Positions 56,589 through 64,000 of a stretch of DNA of 64,000 bases are shown one piece after another (position 1 is the first letter of the stretch; every line of letters starts with the position of its first letter). Position numbers and translations under genes: made by a program. The stretch comes from a virus: IMG/VR virus record IMGVR_UViG_3300020220_004906, positions 1 through 64,000 of that record, one strand, 5' to 3'. The notes under the pieces are model-generated. The model did not search any database. It was not told the DNA's origin and was given only the letters and a program-made list of their open reading frames with translations.

Positions 56589-57106
56589 TCTTTCTTCAGC
56601 AGTTTCTTCATCAACTCATTGCGGTCGCTTATTATCATGCCCTCACTTTCAATCGGTTCGCTGATGTCGTCCGAGCCGCTTTTGTCAATTTTGAGTTTTT
56701 TCAGCTGTAATTCCACCATGTGTAATTTTTTATCGATTTTTTGTGATTTTGCATCTATAGCATTGCGCAACATTGAACTTGCCACTTCAAAAATACGTCC
56801 TGAATATCTGCTGTCCACGTTCATGCCCAGATCCATGAGATTTTTATAGCTCTCTTCGGCCTCCATGGCCAGCTTATCCAGCTCGAGATCGCTTAATTCG
56901 CCCAAACCCTTGACCTGCGGTAATGCTGCCGCAATTTTATCGAATTCTTGATAGGTTTTTTCCAAGGCCTTTGCTGTCTGGGGATCAACATTTTTAGGAA
57001 TAGTGTGTCTTTCCTTGTCTTCGCGTGATTTTTCCTTGGCATCCACCTTTGCGAATGCTTCTTTTACATTTGGTAAATTGAGTATATCTTCCAGCTTGCG
57101 TGTCAT
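56585..57106 (-). CDS. 16: Probable terminase small subunit, gp16-like
   Basis: The 173 residues appear helical. The central part LMDLGMNVDSRYSGRIFEVA, followed by SMLRNAIDAKSQKIDKKLHM, matches the oligomerisation helices of T4-like gp16 proteins, in which a similar RxYEVxxxLIK helix is followed by a Lys-rich coiled coil. Size (164-175) and place in the packaging block agree. It lies two genes from gp4 and three from gp17. Confidence 0.55.
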   Translation of the reverse strand: MTRKLEDILNLPNVKEAFAKVDAKEKSREDKERHTIPKNVDPQTAKALEKTYQEFDKIAAALPQVKGLGELSDLELDKLAMEAEESYKNLMDLGMNVDSRYSGRIFEVASSMLRNAIDAKSQKIDKKLHMVELQLKKLKIDKSGSDDISEPIESEGMIISDRNELMKKLLKKD

Positions 57107-57112
57107 TTAAGA

Positions 57113-57119
57113 TATTTAC
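57113..57119 (-). promoter_or_regulatory. Late-type element GTAAATA at the gp4 stop
   Basis: GTAAATA on the minus strand contains the gp4 stop codon and lies 6 bases before the gp16-like ATG at 57106. It may be chance. Confidence 0.35.
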
Positions 57120-57550
57120 TTGCGTTTCCCTTGATGGAATAATTGTTCCTCGCTCAGAACCCGAAAGGTTATCCTATTTTGCTTCGCATACGCAGAGGCA
57201 GCCTCCCATTTGGCTCGATTAATCACAACTTGTGTCTGTCTTCCAGTGCTCTTACCAGCCCGTTCCATGGTGGCTTGATTCATTGGTTTGACTTCTACCA
57301 ACTCTGCGTGCTTGTTGCCGTTTTTATCAACATATACTAGAAAGAAGTCTGGCACATAGATGGTGTATTTGCCAGTCAAAGGATGGCGATAAGGTATCTT
57401 TATGGATTCGCTTGCCCACTGGTAGACATTTGGGTGCTCATCACACAGTCGCATGAAAGAGTGTTCCCAACCACTCCTATACGTTGGAGCTTTTGTTCCC
57501 ACGTACTTGGCAGGATTCTTCATCAAGAATTTTCCTTTGGCGAATTTCAT
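57116..57550 (-). CDS. 4: Head-completion nuclease, T4 gp4 (gp50) type
   Basis: The protein has 144 residues. YRSGWEHSFMRLCDEHPNVYQWASE and YVPDFFLVYVDKNGNKHAELVEVKP (both quoted by their parts) hold the Glu, Asp and Glu-x-Lys residues of a TnsA/restriction-like nuclease fold, as in T4 gp4. The protein closes packaged heads before tail joining. Length agrees with T4 gp4 (about 150). It is followed directly by the gp16-like gene. Confidence 0.85.
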   Translation of the reverse strand: MKFAKGKFLMKNPAKYVGTKAPTYRSGWEHSFMRLCDEHPNVYQWASESIKIPYRHPLTGKYTIYVPDFFLVYVDKNGNKHAELVEVKPMNQATMERAGKSTGRQTQVVINRAKWEAASAYAKQNRITFRVLSEEQLFHQGKRK

Positions 57551-57928
57551 CTATGCTTTGATGTTTCTGGATACGATATCTCTGCTAGTTCTGCTATTCC
57601 TTACTCCCAATCGACTGCTCTTGTATCTATTGGCATTCAAAACCACTGTGAGCAGTTCATTCAATTGGGCTGAGTCGGCCCTTGTTAAGATATCTAGCAT
57701 TTGTGCCACTGGAATAGAATCTATCTTGGCCTGTTGTAAGATTACGTAAGCAGTCTCTTCCGCTGGTTGTCGGTCAAATCCTCTTTTGACAAAAAAACCT
57801 ACAGCGATATCATAATCATTGGTGCTGAATTCAAATGGCTCAACATACTGTGCCTTAGTAAGATCGTCGATGGTTTTTTGCAATCTATCTTTTTCTTTTT
57901 GTGGTAGGTTGGTGTAGAATTCTGCCAT
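57551..57928 (-). CDS. Conserved T4-like phage protein of the tail/head-completion block
   Basis: The protein has 125 residues. A helical body holds VGFFVKRGFDRQPAEETAYV and IPVAQMLDILTRADSAQLNELL, and a C-terminal stretch NRYKSSRLGVRN, a pattern I recall as conserved in marine T4-like phages next to baseplate or tube genes. The stop and start codons touch both neighbours. A baseplate or head-tail connector role is likely, but not assigned. Confidence 0.65.
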   Translation of the reverse strand: MAEFYTNLPQKEKDRLQKTIDDLTKAQYVEPFEFSTNDYDIAVGFFVKRGFDRQPAEETAYVILQQAKIDSIPVAQMLDILTRADSAQLNELLTVVLNANRYKSSRLGVRNSRTSRDIVSRNIKA

Positions 57929-59328
57929 TATAATCCTGCTCTTTCAGCGACGATGGCCACTTCGTTGCCCGCTCTACTGATCCTCACAAAGCCATCATTG
58001 ACCAATTTTGTTGTGTCGGTCAACGTTCTGCTTCTATATATTTTTTTGACGTCATTGGATGCTGCTGTATATTCTATCTCGCTTTGGCTGATAGTAAGAC
58101 CTTTTCTTGACCCGACCTGTTTGTAATAAATCCCTGCTGCCACTTTATCTTGTGCCACCAAATTGGTTTGAACGAGATTAAAAGATTCTGTTGGCGAGAG
58201 GTAAAGCCTAGTGTCTAATACCCTAGTTGGGATTACTTGGTTGTTAGGATTGCTTTGATCACCTAAACTCTTTGATCGTGCCAATGATGGGGCCGCGGCA
58301 AGACCTGCCACGGCCAGAGCGCCGATGGAAAAACTGCCCACAGGATTGGTTACTGTGCCAGCTTGACGGGCAATATCTATCACTCCCTCTTTCACTATGC
58401 CTTTCAATTCTTCTTTCACTGCTTGTTTGGCTTTGATCTTTTTGGCATTGTTGTAGGTGTTTATGGCTCCAAGCACCGCTCCTAGATAATTGCCCTCTCT
58501 TACGTTGCCTATCACAGATCCAATGCCATCCACGATTCCTCCCTGCCCAAATATAGATGTGGTGCCTCGTCCCAACACACTGAGAGGGGAAGGTTCTTTG
58601 TCATAATGCAAAGTTGCGAACCCCGGCACAGATACCGGATCAACCTTACCTGCTGTGTATATGACGGTCTCGTAAAACAATTGCATGGTGTTGGTCAACA
58701 ATCCTTGCCCATCTGTTTGATCAAGATTGTCATGGCTGAAAGATCCAATGATTGGATTGACCAGAGTGAATCCGCTGAAAGTTTTTTTATGCAACACAAA
58801 TATTTGCACTGATTTAAGGAATGGTTTACCTCTTTTTTGTGAATTGTCCATTCCGAACTGTGTGACCGTTTTTCTATTGGTGTCATGATACATATCATCT
58901 TTGGCAATGTCTACAATTTGTGTCCTGTTTATAGATTGTGAATCTGCGATGTTGTACTCGTAATAGGCCTTCCAAAAGGCATTCACGGTATCAGCATGAT
59001 CATCATGGAAAACTATGTTCACAGGATTATATTTTATTCTTGTGCCCACATAGACTTTTTTATTGTATTGCAATCTTTCTTCAAGATTCATGTCATACTT
59101 GGGCAATTCACATGACTTGACCAACATGTTGAGTTCCAAACGTTCATTTGTGCTGAACGGCCTCACAGGTATGGTATTATCGATATTGAACACCACATGG
59201 AATAGGAATTTTTGTTTGGGTAGTAATCTAAAATTGTCGTCTATATATAATCTACTGGCGTGTTGAAAATCCTTCAATCCAGGAAGACCGTTTGAGAAAC
59301 CTTTTAAGAAATTATTGATCTTTGGCAT
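57928..59328 (-). CDS. Tube-fold tail protein, probably baseplate tube initiator (gp48/gp54-like)
   Basis: The protein has 466 residues from the ATG at 59328. A GTG six codons earlier would put the TATAAATA promoter inside the gene. The N-terminal 230 residues (PKQKFLFHVVFNID, VKSCELPKYDMNLEERLQYNKKV quoted in part, VNIVFHDDHADTVNAF) have the beta-barrel pattern of gp19-type tube proteins, which gp48 and gp54 share. The C-terminal region holds Gly-rich and Ala-rich segments. It probably caps or starts the tail tube on the baseplate. Confidence 0.6.
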   Translation of the reverse strand: MPKINNFLKGFSNGLPGLKDFQHASRLYIDDNFRLLPKQKFLFHVVFNIDNTIPVRPFSTNERLELNMLVKSCELPKYDMNLEERLQYNKKVYVGTRIKYNPVNIVFHDDHADTVNAFWKAYYEYNIADSQSINRTQIVDIAKDDMYHDTNRKTVTQFGMDNSQKRGKPFLKSVQIFVLHKKTFSGFTLVNPIIGSFSHDNLDQTDGQGLLTNTMQLFYETVIYTAGKVDPVSVPGFATLHYDKEPSPLSVLGRGTTSIFGQGGIVDGIGSVIGNVREGNYLGAVLGAINTYNNAKKIKAKQAVKEELKGIVKEGVIDIARQAGTVTNPVGSFSIGALAVAGLAAAPSLARSKSLGDQSNPNNQVIPTRVLDTRLYLSPTESFNLVQTNLVAQDKVAAGIYYKQVGSRKGLTISQSEIEYTAASNDVKKIYRSRTLTDTTKLVNDGFVRISRAGNEVAIVAERAGL

Positions 59329-59333
59329 ACCTA

Positions 59334-59341
59334 TATTTATA
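59334..59341 (-). promoter_or_regulatory. T4-late-type promoter TATAAATA
   Basis: An exact TATAAATA on the minus strand ends 5 bases before the ATG at 59328. A T4-like late start would initiate at the A of that ATG. Confidence 0.75.
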
Positions 59342-59346
59342 GTCAC

Positions 59347-59371
59347 AAAAAAAGCGCCGTTAAAGGCGCTT
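59347..59371 (-). terminator. Intrinsic terminator after the tube gene
   Basis: AAGCGCC and GGCGCTT form a 7-bp stem with a GTTAAA-type loop. On the minus strand seven T residues follow. It ends the gp18-gp19 transcript just before the next late promoter. Confidence 0.88.
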
Positions 59372-59397
59372 CTTTTGCTATAAATGCAAATGTTCTA

Positions 59398-60024
59398 TTA
59401 TATACCGCCGCCTGTGCTTAATGTGCCTATGGTTCTTGTCACCCTTGTGCCGATTCCTGTGCCTTGCGGAGTTTGTACTGCGTTGTCGTATCTTATGTTG
59501 AGGCTGATGGTCACTGGATCGCTGGTGTTGTAAGCCAATGTGTTGTAATTCACTGATTCGACATAGGAACCATAAAGTTCCCAAGTTTCTAGTATACCTG
59601 CTGTGGAAGCACCATTACCGCCATCTAGCATTTCAATTCTAGTTGTGAATTTGTAGTCAATACCAGAAGCTGCAGAGGCTTGCTCAAAGAAATCAAATTG
59701 TTTCTGAATTTGTTCTCCCACTAATTTCGAAACTGAATTGTTGACGTCATCTCTCAATGTCAATGCGATCGGTTCCCAAGTGTGTTTACCAGCTGCATAT
59801 ACTTTAGAGTTGTAAACATCTAGTGTGACAGTATCAAAAGTTAGGTTTGGTCGTGTCACATCCATTACTTGTTTGGTGATTTCTGATCTTGGAGTGGACA
59901 CCCCAAAATTCTCGAGAACCACTCTGAAACGATACTGTAGTTTTGGCATCAACAAACCTTGTGATGCTGAACTCTGATCGTTTGCCAAAGGTACTGTAAA
60001 TTTGCTTAGTGTTGAAATTGCCAT
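59398..60024 (-). CDS. 19: Tail tube protein, gp19 type
   Basis: The protein has 208 residues. LPKLQYRFRVVLENFG-like strand (MPKLQYRFRVVLENFG), RSEITKQVMDVTRPNLTFD, and ITLRDDVNNSV in the form ALTLRDDVNNS are the conserved gp19 blocks, and WELYGSYVESVNYNTLAY the C-terminal block. It stacks as hexamers to make the inner tail tube. It follows the sheath gene with 3 bases between, as in T4. Confidence 0.93.
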   Translation of the reverse strand: MAISTLSKFTVPLANDQSSASQGLLMPKLQYRFRVVLENFGVSTPRSEITKQVMDVTRPNLTFDTVTLDVYNSKVYAAGKHTWEPIALTLRDDVNNSVSKLVGEQIQKQFDFFEQASAASGIDYKFTTRIEMLDGGNGASTAGILETWELYGSYVESVNYNTLAYNTSDPVTISLNIRYDNAVQTPQGTGIGTRVTRTIGTLSTGGGI

Positions 60025-60027
60025 ATA

Positions 60028-63000
60028 TTATACTCCAAGTTTCGCTATTTCACCTGTGTTTTTAATTCTCAACGGTATGTAGATGAACTCTACCGATTTC
60101 ACAGGTTCAATCGCTATGTCCACATACAGTTCGTTTCTGTCTATTCTAGCAGCAGTATTGTTACCCTCGTCACATACTACTAAGAAGTCATATAAAGCTC
60201 TCTTACCCACCAATTCTAACAAGAATGAGTCGATAGCTGATTTGATTTCATTTCTTGTCAAGGTATCGTTGGGTTCAAAAATAAACGGCTGGGCTATTCT
60301 GTCTAATTGTGTTCTTAGGAAAACAGTCAATCTTGCAACGTTGATTCTATCCAGAGATGAACTTCCGGCAGCTTTTGTCAGGTTACCAAAATTGACGATG
60401 CCGGCTCCTGCGAATGCTGTGATTGGATTTATTTTCACAGTATGCATGCTGTCTCTCACAGATTCAGTCAAGGATACTGTTTGAAATTCCCCTGTAGTAG
60501 CATCAATGTATCCTACAGATTGTGCATTGTTAACCACGCCTCTTCTAGTACCAGCTGGTGCAAACCATGGGAATCCCACATTGTCATTGTTCGCTAACAC
60601 TCTCAGCATCATGTGACTTGGTGGAACCACGATGATTTTTCCTTTATTGTCTGTGGTTCTTCCCGATGGATAAAACACTCCCATATATTCACTGGAAGTA
60701 GTCAAGCCATCTTCACCGTTGTCTGCGGCGTTGGCAGAGTTGTTCGACCAGTTAGTGATTGCTGTTGCCGTGCTGGCCAGTCTGAATGGAGTGTCCCCCA
60801 ATATGAATCCAGTGTAGTTTCTGTCGGCATTTAGATTCACCATTTCAGAAATCAATTCTGGATATCCAGGACAAGCGATGAGGTTGAAGCCTCTTTGGTC
60901 TTCTCTGATGGCCTGGTTGGTATTGATCTCTGATTTCAATTGTTGTACAATTACTTTTCTCACAGCTTTTCTGCCAAATGTGCCTGAGCCATCCGCGTTG
61001 TTGGCGTTTTTGGTCACCCATCTATCTTTGAAATATGTGGCCACGCTCTCGTTGCTGTTGAATCTTGTGTTACCTTTGCCGCTTGATCCAGATCCTGGAT
61101 ATTTGACAGTGGTTATGTGATTGTTTTTATATTCTTTCACGTTGAAACCAGACCTTCTGGTGTTCCATAGCAGCATACCTTTTGGATACAGTGCTGGATC
61201 CGGAGCATCAGGATCTAAGAAGTTATCAGACAGAAGATCTTTGATGCTGCCAGCATCGCCGGTTCCGCCCACTGAGTTTGAATCAGTTCTTCCTGCCGCC
61301 TTGTTCCACCTTGCATCGGCAAATAGTATGCCGGCTCCGGTGGTTTGATCACTTTTGTCTATCAACACAAAATCTGCACCATCTGCTAAGGTGGTGTCAT
61401 ATCTGTAAAGTTTTGGATAGTTTTCTGTATCACTGGAGTCAATCCATAAGTCACCGTTCACCAATGCAGTACCATCTGACTGTGTGGTAGGTTTCGTTGC
61501 TGTCAATTGCGGGCCATTGGGGTCGGTAGTTGCCAATGATCCACCTGATTGTGAAGCGGTGGTTCCATTTTTGTATCCAACGAATGTTGTGCCGTTGTGT
61601 ACTAGGATGTCAGCGTCTGTGCCTGAGTTGTACCATAAAGTTCCATCTGCTGGTTCGTTGCTGGGAGCAGTCACTGAAGCTGTGTAGCTCAAGCGCTTCC
61701 AGTTAGAAGCCATCACTGTGGCAGGAGCTGTGGAATCTTCCGTAGCACCAGCTGGGACGTCATACAAATTGTCTACCAATGTGCTTGAATTTGCTGTGTA
61801 GGTTCCGTAGCTGTGAGCAGCCGCAGCGCCGAATCCGGCATCTGAAAGTGCAGTGCCCGAATCCACGTCAAACATTCTGAAGTCTCCACCTTTGTTGTGT
61901 GTGATTTTAATAAAATTATCACTAGTAATTTCCGCCACGATGTTGACGAATCCCGCACCATTGATAGCCGCAACGAAGTCAGTGTTTGCTGTGCCACCAA
62001 GTGTCACTGTTTCTGATTGTTCTTCCAACGCTGCTTGTCCCACTATTGATTCAGCGATCTTGATTGAATGACCTGCTGTGAAAGTGGCTGCTGCGGTTTT
62101 AGATATGATAACGGTTTTTCCGCCTTCATATCTGAATACCTGGAAATCTGCCAGGCTATCTGTTGTGTCGAACGCGCCTAGCAATGATTGTTCGGTGACG
62201 TTGTATTGGGTGTAAAGTGTTCCTGCAGTGATGCCAGTGCCTCCACCAACAGGATCGATTCCATAGATGGCTGCATGATTGTTGGAATAGAAAGGGGCAT
62301 CCACTTCCGAGAATGCTTTGGTGGCTGAGTTGTATATTTTGATTACTACGTCAGCGCCCGCATTTGGAGTGGTGTATTTGAACCACACTGACCCAGTGGG
62401 TCTGTCTTCTTCTGCAGTTTTCCATAACGGTCTATTAATGTGCGAAGCTTGTAAAAATTTTGCATTAGCGCCAATGGCCGTTTTCCACGCTGCACTGCCC
62501 ACTTGCACCCAGGTATTGGACGTTGTTTTCAAATAAATCTTGTTTGTGACATGAGTGGTGTTGATAGCATATTGCCCAACAGTGCCAATCGATGTTAATG
62601 GAATGCCTGTAGATACACCACCAACTAAATTATCGGTCGATGTGATATAGATAGGAGTGATTGTGGTGAATGATTGATCTGTTGCCGACCATTCGAAAAT
62701 CCCAGGGACTATTTTATTTAGATCTAACCAATAGGTGCCGTTGGTTGGTGCTGATGTAGGAGCACTAGTAGAGTCCACCAGTTGACCTAGATCAACATTG
62801 GCTCGTAGTACGAAAGCTCTGTTGGCAATACCTAGAAATGAGTACGCTGCTTGTAGACCATACTCATTTAACTCATAACCATTCCGAGGATTGCTTGATG
62901 CATCTGTGAAAAATTTTGGATCTCCAAAAGTCTCAGTCAGCTCTCTCTGAGAAGAGATCAAATAAACGGTGTTTGCATTAGCACTTTTTGTGCCTGCTGC

Positions 63001-63135
63001 TGTGGCTGTGCCTGCTCCGTTCAATTTGTCTTGAGCAGTTGCTATGATTATTAAAGGCGTGGACGACGCGTCTGCTGGAACGTAGAAACTTTCGTCTAAA
63101 ACTTGTATTTCTACGCCTGGTGATGTTAATGCCAT
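60028..63135 (-). CDS. 18: Tail sheath protein, gp18 type, with large inserted repeats
   Basis: The protein has 1035 residues. The N-terminus (LTSPGVEIQVLDESFYVP) and the last 350 residues, including CPGYPELISEMVN, IVVPPSHMMLRVLANND and FEPNDTLTRNEIKSAIDSFL, are the sheath core. It is far longer than T4 gp18 (659). Residues about 120-640 hold several repeats of the type PTNGTYWLDL / PADGTLWYNSG / VNGDLWIDSSD / RPTGSVWFKY, each starting with Pro-Thr and a Gly-x-x-Trp strand. They probably project from the sheath surface. A good AAGGAG site and a CTAAATA promoter precede it. Confidence 0.93.
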   Translation of the reverse strand: MALTSPGVEIQVLDESFYVPADASSTPLIIIATAQDKLNGAGTATAAGTKSANANTVYLISSQRELTETFGDPKFFTDASSNPRNGYELNEYGLQAAYSFLGIANRAFVLRANVDLGQLVDSTSAPTSAPTNGTYWLDLNKIVPGIFEWSATDQSFTTITPIYITSTDNLVGGVSTGIPLTSIGTVGQYAINTTHVTNKIYLKTTSNTWVQVGSAAWKTAIGANAKFLQASHINRPLWKTAEEDRPTGSVWFKYTTPNAGADVVIKIYNSATKAFSEVDAPFYSNNHAAIYGIDPVGGGTGITAGTLYTQYNVTEQSLLGAFDTTDSLADFQVFRYEGGKTVIISKTAAATFTAGHSIKIAESIVGQAALEEQSETVTLGGTANTDFVAAINGAGFVNIVAEITSDNFIKITHNKGGDFRMFDVDSGTALSDAGFGAAAAHSYGTYTANSSTLVDNLYDVPAGATEDSTAPATVMASNWKRLSYTASVTAPSNEPADGTLWYNSGTDADILVHNGTTFVGYKNGTTASQSGGSLATTDPNGPQLTATKPTTQSDGTALVNGDLWIDSSDTENYPKLYRYDTTLADGADFVLIDKSDQTTGAGILFADARWNKAAGRTDSNSVGGTGDAGSIKDLLSDNFLDPDAPDPALYPKGMLLWNTRRSGFNVKEYKNNHITTVKYPGSGSSGKGNTRFNSNESVATYFKDRWVTKNANNADGSGTFGRKAVRKVIVQQLKSEINTNQAIREDQRGFNLIACPGYPELISEMVNLNADRNYTGFILGDTPFRLASTATAITNWSNNSANAADNGEDGLTTSSEYMGVFYPSGRTTDNKGKIIVVPPSHMMLRVLANNDNVGFPWFAPAGTRRGVVNNAQSVGYIDATTGEFQTVSLTESVRDSMHTVKINPITAFAGAGIVNFGNLTKAAGSSSLDRINVARLTVFLRTQLDRIAQPFIFEPNDTLTRNEIKSAIDSFLLELVGKRALYDFLVVCDEGNNTAARIDRNELYVDIAIEPVKSVEFIYIPLRIKNTGEIAKLGV

Positions 63136-63166
63136 TGTTTAGTCTCCTTGCAAGTATATCTAGACT

Positions 63167-63174
63167 TATTTAGC
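63167..63174 (-). promoter_or_regulatory. Late-type promoter GCTAAATA
   Basis: GCTAAATA on the minus strand begins a leader of about 30 bases that contains the AAGGAG site of the sheath gene. Confidence 0.6.
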
Positions 63175-63230
63175 GTTGTGAATAGTTTTTGCGGCGTTAT
63201 CTTGTCATTTTTGGTGCCTATATAGGGCAC

Positions 63231-63237
63231 GTAAATA
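63231..63237 (+). promoter_or_regulatory. Late-type element GTAAATA
   Basis: GTAAATA on the plus strand ends 5 bases before the ATG at 63243 of the HNH-like gene. It is one of the short-spaced cases. Confidence 0.45.
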
Positions 63238-63242
63238 ATGCT

Positions 63243-63593
63243 ATGAAAAGACCACTTTGTAAAACTTGTATGAGTAATCCCAGGGCTTACGGCTATCGCA
63301 AACAAGAAAAAATCTATTGGCGTAGCCAGTGTGATACCTGCATACGTAAACAAAAAAATCTTAAAGTTACTGGTGCTTCTCGTTGGTTGCTTTCTGGATA
63401 CCGTAAAAAGGCTCGCTGCGAATTATGCGCTTTCAAAGCAGTCAATGAACAGCAAATGGACGTCTTTCATGTGGATGGCAACCGGAACAACACCAGTGTG
63501 TATAATTTGAAAACCATCTGCGCCAACTGCCAAAGATTAAAAAGTACCCAAGAATTGGGATGGTCTATTGGTGATTTAGAAGTAGATGATTGA
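63243..63593 (+). CDS. HNH-like zinc-ribbon protein
   Basis: The protein has 116 residues from the ATG at 63243; the longer form from 63189 would run through the promoter element. Four CxxC pairs are visible (CKTC, CDTC, CELC, CANC). The segment FHVDGNRNNTSVYNLKTIC has the His, Asn and Asn-Leu spacing of HNH nucleases. The CxxC around it would hold zinc. It could be a homing-type or packaging-associated nuclease. It overlaps the convergent kinase gene by 29 bases. Confidence 0.65.
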   Translation: MKRPLCKTCMSNPRAYGYRKQEKIYWRSQCDTCIRKQKNLKVTGASRWLLSGYRKKARCELCAFKAVNEQQMDVFHVDGNRNNTSVYNLKTICANCQRLKSTQELGWSIGDLEVDD

Positions 63594-64000
63594 TCATATG
63601 ATCCACCTGCGTTTTTAGCGTCGCTAAACTGCCGGAGTTATCTATCTCATAATCAAATGTTTGTCCGATCCAATCCCACTCACTTTGATGCACTGTTTTT
63701 TCTTGCATTTCCTCTTTTGTGGGTATGGCGCCTCTTTTGATCAGAACAACTTTGCCTTTCAATGCCTTGATGGTTTCTATCTCATTAACAAATCTTGTGT
63801 CGCTGAGCACTATTTTTCCACCATTGTAGCGAGCAATAAATGAATCGATCCAGATGCTGTCATGGAAATGTCCCCGCATCACTTCTGTGCCCCAATACTG
63901 TAAAATGTATCGAGGGGTCACCGGCTGGTTGAGTTTGTTGCTCCAATAAGGATCAACTCTCTCCCTCCACATGCGACTCTCCTGTGTGGCTCCTTCCAGC
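63565..64000 (-). CDS. 1: Deoxynucleoside monophosphate kinase, gp1-like (partial)
   Basis: The C-terminal 145 residues of a P-loop kinase are in view. The frame stays open past the Met at 63972 to the window edge (LEGATQESR precedes it), so the P-loop lies outside. TPRYILQYWGTEVMR and KIVLSDTRFVNEIETI are the conserved blocks of T4 gp1-type dNMP kinases. It phosphorylates dNMPs, including modified ones, for DNA synthesis. It is convergent with the HNH-like gene. Confidence 0.85.
   Translation of the reverse strand, partial: LEGATQESRMWRERVDPYWSNKLNQPVTPRYILQYWGTEVMRGHFHDSIWIDSFIARYNGGKIVLSDTRFVNEIETIKALKGKVVLIKRGAIPTKEEMQEKTVHQSEWDWIGQTFDYEIDNSGSLATLKTQVDHMINHLLLNHQ

Noticed and set aside
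58938-59266. Plus-strand frames opposite the tube-fold gene
   Set aside because: They lie antisense to a gene with clear structural-protein features and have no ribosome-binding site.
1-64000. CRISPR array, insertion sequence or transposase
   Set aside because: No regularly spaced direct repeats and no transposase motif were seen on either strand.

Overview
The window reads as a segment of a large T4-like (contractile-tailed) bacteriophage genome, most likely from an aquatic, probably marine, environment. Virion and replication hallmarks all lie on the minus strand: tail sheath (gp18), tail tube (gp19), a second tube-fold protein, head-completion nuclease (gp4), both terminase subunits (gp16-like, gp17), ssDNA-binding protein (gp32), UvsX, a possible UvsY, UvsW, DnaB-type helicase (gp41), primase (gp61) and, at the right edge, a dNMP kinase (gp1) cut by the window end. 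The host is not shown by the sequence. An AT-rich alphaproteobacterium such as a SAR11-type cell would fit the five tRNAs and the accessory genes, but that is inference.

Layout. 0-21 kb is an accessory region with genes on both strands: flavodoxin-fold reductase, cold-shock protein, several 2-oxoglutarate/Fe(II) oxygenase-like proteins, a DUF1445 hydro-lyase, a cluster of signal-peptide-less TRAP-type substrate-binding proteins with asparagine-synthetase-like PP-loop proteins (4.2-11.1 kb), a class III aminotransferase, ClpP, two radical SAM proteins, an FTR1 iron permease, five tRNAs, an SGNH hydrolase, an alpha/beta hydrolase and a TauD-like enzyme. 21-35 kb is the replication/recombination block: a DnaE-type polymerase, endonuclease III, a QueC-like protein, gp41, a radical SAM protein, gp61, a mini DnaE-like protein, UvsW. 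35-47.5 kb is a glycan block: glycosyltransferases, four paralogous capsule-synthesis-like proteins, full-length asparagine synthetase, methyltransferases, a HAD phosphatase. 47.5-64 kb holds recombination, DNA-packaging and tail genes.

Expression signals. Two promoter classes are visible. A T4-late-like octamer (NTAAATA, best form TATAAATA) occurs before more than twenty genes, often only 4-12 bases from the start codon, so many late mRNAs may be leaderless. Host-like sigma-70 promoters (TTGACA, 16-17 bp, TATAAT-like) precede a small membrane protein, clpP, FTR1 and the replication block, which suggests early expression of those genes.

The strongest candidate for an undescribed system is 4290-11141. 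It has a mirror-ordered cluster (TRAP-like, helical partner, PP-loop, PP-loop, helical partner, TRAP-like). In its second half the binding protein is split exactly between lobes by a terminator and a new late-type promoter, and the second lobe is present as two diverged tandem versions.
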